Part shown: positions 1 to 7,257 of the stretch, piece by piece | Layout: the number at the start of each line of letters is the position of its first letter | Position numbering within the stretch: the first letter of the stretch is position 1 | Origin: an uncultured Clostridia bacterium | GTDB taxonomy: Bacteria > Bacillota > Clostridia > Christensenellales > CAG-917 | NCBI GenBank assembly: GCA_934254835.1 | Contig: CAKQMI010000025.1 | Span: 1 to 27,729 of the forward strand | DNA length: 27,729 nucleotides | Direction of reading: 5' to 3' | The notes under the pieces: model-generated | What the model was told of the DNA's origin: nothing | What the model saw: only the letters and a program-made list of their open reading frames with translations | Database searches by the model: none | Made by a program: the position numbers and the translations under genes

Positions 1-45
1 GAGGGCGCGTACTTGTCGTACGTAACCGAGTAAGGTTTTGCCAAA
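1..45 (-). ncRNA. Possible start of a ribosomal protein L21 leader (partial)
   Basis: Read on the minus strand, directly downstream of rng, this edge sequence contains the word ACTCGG followed by a small hairpin with arms at 8-12 and 18-22 (CGTAC/GTACG) and a five-base loop. No intrinsic terminator separates it from rng. In many Clostridia rng is followed by rplU, whose mRNA carries the L21 leader, and the visible part resembles that leader as I remember it. The identification rests on context and partial resemblance; rplU itself lies outside the window. Confidence 0.3.
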
Positions 46-74
46 AACTCAAAAGATCGCAAAATTATGACTTT

Positions 75-1571
75 TTAATAAAGCAGTTTGGCGTTTTCGG
101 GTAAAGTTAGGACAGATTCATTCGTCGGCGAAAGGCTGAACTTCTCGCGGTGCAATAAGGCGTCTGGGATAATATAAATCCTTTTGCCCTTCCAGATGGT
201 TTTGCACTCTCTTTCGAGGTAGCGGAGCGCGAAGATTTTGTTGTAAACGTCGGGGTTGACGGTGACGATAATCGAGCGGGGATCCTCGTCGCTCAAAAGG
301 TTGATTATCGACTCGCGCAGACGCATGATGACGTATTCCTCGGCAAAGACGAAGCCGTCGCCCTGACAATACGGACATTCCGACAGTAGCAAATCGTAAA
401 CGCTACTTCTTGTTTTCTTTCGGGTGACTTCGACAAGCCCAAGCGACGTCATAATAGGTTTGCTGGTGCGGACGCGGTCTTTTTTGAGTTCCTTTTCAAA
501 CGCGGTCAGCAGTTTTTTGCGACTTTCGTCCAGTTCCATATCGATGAAGTCCACGATGATGATACCGCCGATATTGCGCAGTCGGAGTTGCTTTGCGATT
601 TCTTCCGCCGCCAAATAGTTGGTGTTCAAAAAGGTTTTTTCAAGGTCGTTTTCACCGACGTATTTTCCCGTGTTGACGTCGATTGCGGTCAACGCCTCGG
701 TGCGGTCGATGACGATATATGCGCCGTTTTTTAAGATGACTTTGCGCTTTATGAGTTTGGAAATTTGCGACTGCAAATTGTAATAGGTAAAAAGATTTTC
801 GGTGCCCGTATAAAGTTCGACAACGTCCTTATCGCCGTAAATTTCCACAAGGTTTTGGCGCAAGTCGCGAGCAACGATTTCGCTGTTGACGATAATGCGG
901 TCGATGTCCGAATCCAAAATGTCGCGAATAGTGCGGAAAATAAGGTCGCCTTCCTCGTAAATCACGTCGCCGTCCTGGGCGGTTTTGTAGCTTTGGACGA
1001 TGCTTGTCCACTTTTGCGTGAGGGAATTCATTTCCTTGAGGACGTCGGCGTCGTCGGCATTTTGCGCGGCGGTACGAATGATAAATCCGATGCCTTTCGG
1101 GCAGTTGTCCCTGACGAGTTTCAAAAGTTCTTCCTTTCTTTCCTCGTTGGCGATTTTATGAGAAACACCGATATAATCCGTCTGTGGCATGATAACCAAA
1201 AGTCTGCCGGGGAGCGAGATGTTTTGCGATACGCGGACGCCTTTCGTGCCGAAATAATCCTTGACAACCTGACACATTATGCGGTCACCCGCCGACACGT
1301 TGAGTTTTTGCGGTATGGCAAGTGCGCCGTCGCCCAAAGTGGTCTTGTCCACAAGGGTTTCGCCGGCGTACAGAAACGCGTTTTTCTCCAGCCCGATATT
1401 GACGAACGCCGCCTTCATTCCCTGCAAAGTATTGACGACTTTACCCTTGTAAATGTTGCCGACGATTTTCGGTTTTGTTGCTTTTTCGACGTAATATTCC
1501 TTCAACTCGTTGTTTTCGGTCATAGCGACGCAAACGCGTTTCGGATGGTAGTCGATGAATAATTTTTTCAT
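75..1571 (-). CDS. rng: Ribonuclease G/E family endoribonuclease
   Basis: 498-residue RNase G-type enzyme, which cleaves single-stranded RNA endonucleolytically in rRNA maturation and mRNA decay in the cytoplasm. An S1-like RNA-binding domain sits near the N-terminus (KPKIVGNIYKGKV onward). The catalytic core has the conserved acidic segments DRTEALTAIDVNTG and IIIVDFIDM, and the Zn-link motif CPYCQGDG is present. There is no long C-terminal degradosome scaffold, so it resembles RNase G more than E. coli RNase E. I start at the ATG at 1569-1571, which has AAAGGAA about six bases upstream and gives MKKLFIDYHP; an in-frame ATG 66 bases earlier has no ribosome binding site. It is divergent from the spoIVF pair and has its own sigma-A-type promoter. 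No terminator follows, so it probably reads into the next transcript off the left edge. Confidence 0.95.
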   Translation of the reverse strand: MKKLFIDYHPKRVCVAMTENNELKEYYVEKATKPKIVGNIYKGKVVNTLQGMKAAFVNIGLEKNAFLYAGETLVDKTTLGDGALAIPQKLNVSAGDRIMCQVVKDYFGTKGVRVSQNISLPGRLLVIMPQTDYIGVSHKIANEERKEELLKLVRDNCPKGIGFIIRTAAQNADDADVLKEMNSLTQKWTSIVQSYKTAQDGDVIYEEGDLIFRTIRDILDSDIDRIIVNSEIVARDLRQNLVEIYGDKDVVELYTGTENLFTYYNLQSQISKLIKRKVILKNGAYIVIDRTEALTAIDVNTGKYVGENDLEKTFLNTNYLAAEEIAKQLRLRNIGGIIIVDFIDMELDESRKKLLTAFEKELKKDRVRTSKPIMTSLGLVEVTRKKTRSSVYDLLLSECPYCQGDGFVFAEEYVIMRLRESIINLLSDEDPRSIIVTVNPDVYNKIFALRYLERECKTIWKGKRIYIIPDALLHREKFSLSPTNESVLTLPENAKLLY

Positions 1572-1674
1572 AAAATTCCTTTTTTTCGCCCGATTTTTCC
1601 TTAATTCCGCCGTGTAAACGGGTTTTTCGTCGGGCATTATGAAATTCGGGTTTTATTCGTTTATGCAATTTAGT

Positions 1675-1703
1675 ATTGTAATATGAGCAAAATAAAATGT
1701 CAA
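1675..1703 (-). promoter_or_regulatory. Sigma-A-type promoter of rng
   Basis: On the minus strand TTGACA (1698-1703) is followed after exactly 17 bases by TACAAT (1675-1680). It lies about 100 bases upstream of the chosen rng start and faces it. Near-consensus match. Confidence 0.75.
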
Positions 1704-1728
1704 GAGATATAAGATTTTATGTCGATTT

Positions 1729-1757
1729 GCATATATCCGTTTTCACCGCCGTATAAT
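1729..1757 (+). promoter_or_regulatory. Sigma-E-like (sporulation) promoter of the spoIVF pair
   Basis: GCATATA (1729-1735), then 14 bases, then CGTATAAT (1750-1757). This matches the mother-cell sigma-E pattern (roughly KMATATT, 14-15 bases, CATACAMT) at 6 of 7 and 6 of 8 positions. The -10 box ends 18 bases before the first start codon. In Bacillus subtilis the spoIVF operon is known to depend on sigma-E. The -10 box could also be read as a sigma-A box, but no good -35 lies 17 bases upstream. Confidence 0.5.
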
Positions 1758-1774
1758 AGCGTGAGGTGACAAAA

Positions 1775-2023
1775 ATGAAATACGATGATATCGACAATTT
1801 GGAAAGCCAAATCAGCAACAACGACTACGTTTCGTACGACGTCAAACCGGCGGGACGCCATAGAGAATTTATGAGAAAAATCAAGGATTATTTCGCAAAA
1901 GAAAACTCCGGCAGTCTGCTTATTCTACCGCTTATGGCACTCACCGCCATATCACTGGGATTTTTGATTGCGCAGATTGCAAAATACGCAAGTATCGCGT
2001 CGTTGACGTCCATTTTGACCTGA
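1775..2023 (+). CDS. Short single-pass membrane protein at the SpoIVFA position
   Basis: 82 residues. The N-terminus is hydrophilic and charged (about 1-47), followed by one hydrophobic segment (about 49-70, SLLILPLMALTAISLGFLIA) and a short polar tail. The ATG at 1775 is preceded by GAGGTG at the right distance; a GTG nine bases earlier falls inside that ribosome binding site. The gene ends seven bases before spoIVFB and shares its sigma-E-like promoter. In Bacillus this position is held by spoIVFA, which has a cytoplasmic N-terminus, one membrane helix and an external LytM domain, and which regulates SpoIVFB. Here the LytM part is missing. Treating it as a minimal SpoIVFA analogue is inference from position and topology; I see no diagnostic sequence motif. 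Confidence 0.7.
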   Translation: MKYDDIDNLESQISNNDYVSYDVKPAGRHREFMRKIKDYFAKENSGSLLILPLMALTAISLGFLIAQIAKYASIASLTSILT

Positions 2024-2030
2024 AAAACCC

Positions 2031-2870
2031 GTGAAAATCAAAATCCACCCGACGTCGGTTTTCGTCGCCGTGCTTCTTGTCTGGAAATTCGGCGTCGGGG
2101 CGTTTTTATCAAGCGTCGTCGCCGTGACTTTGCACGAAGTTTTCCATGCGGTGACGGCGCGAACAAGAGGTTATCCGTCGGCACGGATAATTTTTTTGCC
2201 CTACGGCGCAACCCTTTATAACGACCACGATTTTGACAAAACTTCCAACGTGATAATCGCGCTTTCGGGACCGCTTGCAAGTTTATTGCTTGCGCTTTTT
2301 ACCGTGGCGATATGGTGGATTTTTCCCGAAAGTTTTTCATATCTTCACACGTTTTTCCTTGCAAACCTGACAATCGGACTTTTCAATCTTTTGCCCGTGT
2401 CGCCCCTTGACGGCGGGCGCGTCGTTTTGGCGATTTGCGGATACAAACCGAAGGCGCAAAAAGCACTCAAAATTTTCAGTTTTTTGTTGGCGTTTTTGCT
2501 TATCGCATTTTACGTTTTCACGCTGAAATCAACGCCGAATTTCACCTGCCTGATTATGGCGGTGTTCCTGCTAATTTACAACTTGTTTCCGCCTGCGGAT
2601 TGTGACTACAACTACGTTAAATCCACAAGTCCGCTTGTCAAAAACTATGACACGGGCGTAGTCGGTCAAAATATCTATATCGACGAAAACGCGACTTTAC
2701 AGCGTGTTTTATGCATTATTAAACCCGATTATCGCTATGTTTTTCATATTATGCGCGGTGACGAAGAAGTAAAAATAATTGACGAAAACGATATGCAACA
2801 GATAGTTTTGAGGTGTCCACTCAATCAAAAAATCGCCGACGCTATTCCCCGAAACTTCCAAAATCTTTGA
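2031..2870 (+). CDS. spoIVFB: Site-2 (M50) intramembrane metalloprotease, SpoIVFB-like
   Basis: 279-residue polytopic membrane zinc protease. The zinc motif HEVFH is at residues 35-39 and the third-ligand motif PLDGGR has its Asp at 127, both inside predicted helices. ALSGPLASLL and FNLLPVSPLDGG are typical of SpoIVFB. A soluble C-terminal region from about 200 to 279 corresponds to the CBS-like tail. SpoIVFB cleaves pro-sigma-K in the mother cell during late sporulation. The start is GTG at 2031; an in-frame stop at 2016-2018 excludes an earlier one, and there is no clear ribosome binding site, so translation probably depends on coupling to the upstream gene. The last 29 bases overlap the 3' end of minE on the other strand, with no terminator visible between the two. 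Confidence 0.85.
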   Translation: MKIKIHPTSVFVAVLLVWKFGVGAFLSSVVAVTLHEVFHAVTARTRGYPSARIIFLPYGATLYNDHDFDKTSNVIIALSGPLASLLLALFTVAIWWIFPESFSYLHTFFLANLTIGLFNLLPVSPLDGGRVVLAICGYKPKAQKALKIFSFLLAFLLIAFYVFTLKSTPNFTCLIMAVFLLIYNLFPPADCDYNYVKSTSPLVKNYDTGVVGQNIYIDENATLQRVLCIIKPDYRYVFHIMRGDEEVKIIDENDMQQIVLRCPLNQKIADAIPRNFQNL

Positions 2871-3084
2871 CGCGAATTGCCGTGGCGTCAATCAAAATAT
2901 CCAGCCCGTATTCCGATGGTTTCAGGCACACTTTTATGCTTCCCGGATACAAATCGAAATAGGTTTTCAACATATCGTTTACGTCGCTTTTCAGAAGATC
3001 GTTGAGCCTGTCGGGGTGCGAAACTTTGTCGGCAAGAATTACGTTTTTCAGCCTTTCGCCTGCGATTTTTGCCGTCTTTTTCAT
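2842..3084 (-). CDS. minE: Cell division topological specificity factor MinE
   Basis: 80-residue protein with the MinE layout. An N-terminal anti-MinCD helix region (KTAKIAGERLKNVILADK) precedes a C-terminal topological domain ending ILIDATAIRVKDFG. MinE stimulates the MinD ATPase and drives Min oscillation that restricts septum placement. The ATG at 3082-3084 overlaps the minD stop in an ATGA junction, so the two are translationally coupled. Its 3' end overlaps spoIVFB on the opposite strand. No minC occurs in the window, so the inhibitor partner must be elsewhere or absent. Confidence 0.9.
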   Translation of the reverse strand: MKKTAKIAGERLKNVILADKVSHPDRLNDLLKSDVNDMLKTYFDLYPGSIKVCLKPSEYGLDILIDATAIRVKDFGSFGE

Positions 3085-3863
3085 AGCCCGAAAAACCTCC
3101 TTATCCTTGCGCCGATTCCCGCGCGCGACGGGCATTCGTATATGGTTTTCGTGCCGTTGATGATGTTTGACGCCAGCATCTTGAACGCGCGTCCCGACGC
3201 CGTGTCGAACGGCACTTTTCCCGTCTGCGAATACATTGTGATATAGTCGTCCTCGGGGATAACTCCGACGGGCTCGCACCTCACCGCGCGGACAATGTCG
3301 CCTGCGCTCATCATCTCGCCTTTTGCCACCATATCGCCCCGCACACGGTTGACGACAAGTCCCACGCTCATCATGCAATAACTCGACAAAATCGACAACA
3401 CTTTATCGGCGTCTCTGACCGCCGAAATATGCGGAGTGGTCACGACGATTGCCTCGGTTGCGGACGACACCGCGCGATGAAAGCCGTTGTCGATGCCCGC
3501 TGGACAATCTATAATCACAAAATCGAAATTCAACGCAAGCGCATCCACGACGTTTCGGAAACTGCACGCCGTAATGAGCGGACTGTCCTGAATTTTTGCC
3601 GACGGCAAAACGTACAGCGTCGGATTATCGACGTCCTGTATCAACGCTTGTTTCAGCCTGCACTTTCCCGATATGACGTCCAGCACGTCGTACACCACCT
3701 TATTTTCGACGGCAAGCACGACGTCCAGATTATTAAGTCCGACGTCCGCATCGACAAGCACGACTTTTTTGCCCGTTTCGGCGATTGCAATACCCAAACT
3801 TGCCGTAAGCGTGGTTTTGCCAACGCCCCCTTTTCCTGACGTAACAACAATTTTTCTTCCCAA
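3081..3863 (-). CDS. minD: Septum site-determining ATPase MinD
   Basis: 260-residue ParA/MinD ATPase that binds the inner membrane face as an ATP dimer and positions the division inhibitor. Visible motifs are the deviant Walker A SGKGGVGKTT (residues 9-18), VDADVGLNNLD, Walker B FVIIDCPAGID, and a C-terminal amphipathic membrane-targeting helix GIGARIRRFFGL. The start is TTG at 3861-3863, preceded by GGAGG at good spacing. It lies downstream of the mreB terminator with minE overlapping its end. I could not find a convincing promoter in the 134 bases before it. Confidence 0.95.
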   Translation of the reverse strand: MGRKIVVTSGKGGVGKTTLTASLGIAIAETGKKVVLVDADVGLNNLDVVLAVENKVVYDVLDVISGKCRLKQALIQDVDNPTLYVLPSAKIQDSPLITACSFRNVVDALALNFDFVIIDCPAGIDNGFHRAVSSATEAIVVTTPHISAVRDADKVLSILSSYCMMSVGLVVNRVRGDMVAKGEMMSAGDIVRAVRCEPVGVIPEDDYITMYSQTGKVPFDTASGRAFKMLASNIINGTKTIYECPSRAGIGARIRRFFGL

Positions 3864-3901
3864 AATTTACCTCCGCTAAAATGATAAATCTTGAAAATTT
3901 G

Positions 3902-3931
3902 CAAAAAAAGACGTTTCTTGCAGAAGAAACG
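3902..3931 (-). terminator. Intrinsic terminator of the ppx-maf-mreB operon
   Basis: Minus-strand stem CGTTTCTT/AAGAAACG (3924-3931 and 3912-3919) with a four-base loop, followed by a run of seven U (3903-3909). It sits between mreB and minD and separates the two transcription units. Confidence 0.75.
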
Positions 3932-3997
3932 CCGTTTACGTCGAAATATGTCAAATCGACTGTCTTTGCTGTCAATATGACACTCTGTCTATTTTTA

Positions 3998-4999
3998 TCA
4001 ATCAACTTTCATATTCAGCATTGTGCTGAGTGCCTTGCCGTCTTCCAAAAGGACGCCTCCTCCGAGAGCGCACGCATTGTCAAAGTCTTTCAACTGCGTG
4101 ACGGGAAGAGAAAGTCTGACGCCCAAATACTCGATAAGTCCCGGAAGTTCCGAAGTACCGCCCGAGATGAAGATACCTTTTTTGCCGATTTCTCCCGCAA
4201 GTTCGGGCGGAGTCATATTGAGGACGTTTTCGACGACTTCGATAAGTGCGTCAATCGATTTCGAGATTGCGCGACGGACGTCCTTTGCCGACGCTTCCAT
4301 ACTGCGCGGTGTTCCGTCCAAAACGTCGCGACCGCTGATTTCCGTTGCGGACAAATCGTTGTCGTACATGCTTCCGACGTCCAGTTTCAACTTTTCCGCC
4401 GTATAATCGCCGATTTTCAAGCCGTAGTTTTCGACAAAGTAGTCGATGATTTTCGTATTGAGCATTGCGCCCGCGATATTGACGCTACACGCCGACGATA
4501 TGCCGTTTTTGGTGACGCTTGCAACCTCTGCCGTGCCACCGCCGATATCCAAAAACAGTCCGCCGACGCTGTTGGTATATGCCAAAAGCGCAAGGGGCGA
4601 CTCCACCAAAACGACGTCTTTGACGCCCGAGTTTAGCATAACCGTTTCGATATCGCGCCTTTCAACGACGGTAAGTCCCGACGATATGGTGACGATTGCG
4701 CGAATTTGCGGTTTGAAAATCTTTTCGGGCAAAAGTCTTTTGATAAACTCGCTCATCATAAGCGTTGCGTCCTCGACGTTCACGACGACGCCTTCGCGCA
4801 CGGGATAAATCTCGCGAGCGTTACCCATGGTGGTTTTGACGTAGTTTTTCGCGGAGTTTCCCGATTCCACGACTTCGCGTTTTTTCTTGTGCGTACTCAC
4901 GACGACGACGGACGCTTCTTTCAAAACGATGCCTTCGCCTTTTTTATAAATCGTAACGTAAGATGAGCCGAAATCAACGGCAAGTTCCATTACAGCCAT
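3998..4999 (-). CDS. mreB: MreB/Mbl-type actin-like cell shape protein
   Basis: 333-residue actin-fold ATPase of the MreB family, which forms membrane-associated filaments guiding lateral wall synthesis. The phosphate 1 loop is VDFGSSYVTIY, the phosphate 2 loop LFLDIGGGTAEVA, and the adenosine loop GIFISGGTSELPGL. Length is normal for the family, but phosphate 1 diverges from the usual DLGTAN, so Mbl/MreBH-like or lineage-specific status is possible. The ATG at 4997-4999 has AAGGAG five bases upstream and lies inside the end of maf (26-base overlap). mreC and mreD, normally next, are absent; a terminator follows. Confidence 0.9.
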   Translation of the reverse strand: MAVMELAVDFGSSYVTIYKKGEGIVLKEASVVVVSTHKKKREVVESGNSAKNYVKTTMGNAREIYPVREGVVVNVEDATLMMSEFIKRLLPEKIFKPQIRAIVTISSGLTVVERRDIETVMLNSGVKDVVLVESPLALLAYTNSVGGLFLDIGGGTAEVASVTKNGISSACSVNIAGAMLNTKIIDYFVENYGLKIGDYTAEKLKLDVGSMYDNDLSATEISGRDVLDGTPRSMEASAKDVRRAISKSIDALIEVVENVLNMTPPELAGEIGKKGIFISGGTSELPGLIEYLGVRLSLPVTQLKDFDNACALGGGVLLEDGKALSTMLNMKVD

Positions 5000-5564
5000 A
5001 AATACTCCTTAAAAATTCGTCGATACGGATTGATAATTCTTCAACGGGCAAGCCCATAATATTGGAAAAACTGCCCGAGTAACTTTTGACGACGACGTCG
5101 TCTTGAATGCCGTAGGCACCCGCCTTGTCAAGGGGGCTTCCCGACACGATATATCGTCTTATTGCGTCGTCCGAAAGTTTTTTCATCTTGACTTTCGACA
5201 CGACGTAAAACGATGAAATTTTGTCGTCATATTTCATTGCGACGCCCGTGTAAACAAGGTGCGTGCGACCTGACAAAGTTTTCAGCATATCGAACGCGTC
5301 GTTTTCGTCTTTCGGCTTCAAAAAGTATTTTCCGTCCATAAAGACGACGGTGTCGGCGGAAATGATAAGCGCATTTTCGATTTTGCACGCATTCGCTTTT
5401 TCACGCGCGTTGTCCGTGACGAGTTTTGACGGAAAACGCCCGACTTTTTTCTCGGGCGCGTCGTTCACGGCGACAGTAAACTCGGGAAAAATCTCCCTTA
5501 AAAGTTCCTTGCGTCTGGGCGAGCCCGACGCAAGTACGACTTTGTCTGTCTTATAAGATTTCAA
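4974..5564 (-). CDS. maf: Maf-type nucleoside triphosphate pyrophosphatase
   Basis: 196 residues, family-typical length. Maf proteins hydrolyse non-canonical or excess pyrimidine NTPs (dTTP/UTP) to NMP and PPi. The N-terminal loop ASGSPRRKELL, SADTVV, KPKDENDAFDMLKTLSGRTH and PLDKAGAYGIQ are all present. The start is TTG at 5562-5564 with a poor ribosome binding site, 14 bases inside the end of ppx, suggesting translational coupling. mreB in turn begins inside its 3' end. The maf-mreB adjacency is widespread in Firmicutes, where radC often lies between them; it is missing here. Confidence 0.92.
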   Translation of the reverse strand: MKSYKTDKVVLASGSPRRKELLREIFPEFTVAVNDAPEKKVGRFPSKLVTDNAREKANACKIENALIISADTVVFMDGKYFLKPKDENDAFDMLKTLSGRTHLVYTGVAMKYDDKISSFYVVSKVKMKKLSDDAIRRYIVSGSPLDKAGAYGIQDDVVVKSYSGSFSNIMGLPVEELSIRIDEFLRSIYGCNGTCR

Positions 5565-7065
5565 GGTTTTTACCGTAGGCGCGCTTGAACTCGGACGAGG
5601 ACGTCAAGGCTTCCTTAATTTCCAACGAACAATCGCCTTCCGTTTCGGTTTTCATAATCACGCTGTCGCCCAAAACGTCGCAGTTGATGCCGGTGATAAG
5701 CCCGCTTTGACTGCGGTCGAAACTTTCGGCAATGCGCAAGATAACCGACAATTTTTTGATTGCTTCGGCGTCTTCTTGCGTCAAGAGGACGCGATATTTG
5801 TTCATATCCAGTTCGTTGAAATCGCTCTTTTTGTGACCGCCGGCGACGAACGCGGCGACGACCAAATCCTTTTGTGTGATGCCGTAAAGATTGCTGTTGA
5901 GAATAATATAACTGCTGTGACGATGGTGGTCATAGAACTTAATACGCATACCGCTGTCGTGCAAAAGTGCGGCAACGCGCAACACCTTAACGTACGCTCT
6001 GGGCAGTTTATGCAACACTTTCAACTGCTTAAACAGCTGTAATGACAAATTATAGACGTGTTCGGCGTGTGAAATGTTGGCGTCGAAATAATGCATAAGG
6101 GTTTGTATGCTGTGTCCCAAAATGTCCGACAACGGCTTTTCGTTGGTGCTGGGGACTGCATAGCGGAACATTGCGCCTTCTCTGAGTCCGCAACCGCTGA
6201 CGATGATTTCGCCAAGACCGACGTAGTCCAAAACTTCCGAAATAACGGCAAGTGCCGTCGGGAAGATGTCGGCGCGTCCCGAGGACAAGCCTTTTATTTT
6301 TTGCGTGCGGTCGAGGTCAAGCGTTTTTATGGTGTTGTAAATCTGCTTGAACTCATCGGTCGCAAGATGATAATTGTGCATCATATCCAGCGGATACTTT
6401 TTGATATTTCTGCTGATTCTGCCGAGGTTTCTGAACGTACCGCCGACGCCGACGAACTGCGTGTCGGGATCGATTTCCTTGAACCACTCGATTTTGTCGA
6501 GGTGTTCTCTGATGAAATCCTGCACCTTGTGCGCCTTTTCTTCGGGCGAGCAGTTGTCGTTTTTGAAGAGGTCGGTGAGCGTGACCGAGCCGAACGGCAA
6601 AGTTTCGCTTGCCAAGATATTCTTTCGGCTGTAATAGATAAACTGAGTGCTTCCTCCGCCGATATCCATAATCAAGCCTTTGGGCACTTCGAGGCTGTTG
6701 ATGACGCCCTGATAGACAAGACTTGCCTGTTCGTCCTTTGTCAAAACCTGAATTTTGATACCGCAAGAAACGGCGACCTCATCCAAAAAACTCTTTTGGT
6801 TTTTGGCGCGACGCACGGCGGAAGTGGCGTAAGCGTAAATTTTTTCGACGCCGTTCGCATCGCAAAGACGACGGAACATTTTCAGCGTTTTGATTGTTTG
6901 CGCGATGCGTTGCGGTTTCAAAAATCCGTCCCAGTCCATATCCTGCGCAAGACGCACGGATTCCTTCAACTCGTCGAAGACGACGAAATATCCGCCTTCC
7001 AAAATGTTGACGAGAACGAGACGAGCGGAGTTTGAACCTAAATCGATAATTGCAATCTTTTCCAT
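5551..7065 (-). CDS. ppx: Ppx/GppA exopolyphosphatase family protein with C-terminal HD domain
   Basis: 504 residues. The N-terminal two thirds are an ASKHA phosphatase fold with AIIDLGSNSARLVLV near residue 5, MDIGGGSTQFIYY and GVGGTFRNLGRI. The C-terminal third is an HD-type domain (SHAEHVYNL, then LLHDSGMRIKFYDHHRHSSY). This is the architecture of long exopolyphosphatase/pppGpp phosphatase proteins, which act on polyphosphate or guanosine pentaphosphate; which substrate applies cannot be read from sequence. The ATG at 7063-7065 has AAGGA upstream. It is the first gene of a ppx-maf-mreB operon. Confidence 0.9.
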   Translation of the reverse strand: MEKIAIIDLGSNSARLVLVNILEGGYFVVFDELKESVRLAQDMDWDGFLKPQRIAQTIKTLKMFRRLCDANGVEKIYAYATSAVRRAKNQKSFLDEVAVSCGIKIQVLTKDEQASLVYQGVINSLEVPKGLIMDIGGGSTQFIYYSRKNILASETLPFGSVTLTDLFKNDNCSPEEKAHKVQDFIREHLDKIEWFKEIDPDTQFVGVGGTFRNLGRISRNIKKYPLDMMHNYHLATDEFKQIYNTIKTLDLDRTQKIKGLSSGRADIFPTALAVISEVLDYVGLGEIIVSGCGLREGAMFRYAVPSTNEKPLSDILGHSIQTLMHYFDANISHAEHVYNLSLQLFKQLKVLHKLPRAYVKVLRVAALLHDSGMRIKFYDHHRHSSYIILNSNLYGITQKDLVVAAFVAGGHKKSDFNELDMNKYRVLLTQEDAEAIKKLSVILRIAESFDRSQSGLITGINCDVLGDSVIMKTETEGDCSLEIKEALTSSSEFKRAYGKNLEIL

Positions 7066-7109
7066 AAAAAAATCCTTAAACTTGTATTATTTGTCCTCAA
7101 ACTAATGGC

Positions 7110-7138
7110 ATTATATCATATAAAATTAAGTTTGTATA
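7110..7138 (-). promoter_or_regulatory. Promoter of the ppx-maf-mreB operon
   Basis: Minus strand TATACA (7133-7138), 17 bases, then TATAAT (7110-7115). The -10 is perfect and the -35 matches consensus at 4 of 6. It ends 44 bases before the ppx start codon. Confidence 0.65.
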
Positions 7139-7212
7139 GGGGGTATTTTCAAATATTTGCAATTTTTGACAAATTTTTTAGTGCATTTTTTTGAATTTTG
7201 GAAGAAAACGGC

Positions 7213-7241
7213 AAAAAAATCCCTCGGTCTTTCGCCGAGGG
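7213..7241 (-). terminator. Intrinsic terminator of the rnf operon
   Basis: Seven-base-pair stem CCCTCGG/CCGAGGG (7221-7227 with 7235-7241), seven-base loop, then a U run on the minus strand (7213-7219). It lies 17 bases past the rnfB stop codon. Confidence 0.9.
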
Positions 7242-7257
7242 AAATTTGTGATTTTGA

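Noticed and set aside
765..1562. 265-residue plus-strand open frame opposite rng
   Set aside because: Antisense to a clear RNase G. No domain, no ribosome binding site, and a composition typical of a shadow frame.
1572..1637. Longer N-terminus for RNase G from the ATG at 1637
   Set aside because: No ribosome binding site precedes it. The ATG at 1571 has one and gives the family-typical N-terminus.
3864..3997. Promoter for minDE in the mreB-minD gap (several TTGACA words on the minus strand)
   Set aside because: None has an acceptable -10 at 16-18 bases, and those present lie upstream of the mreB terminator, so transcription from them would be stopped.
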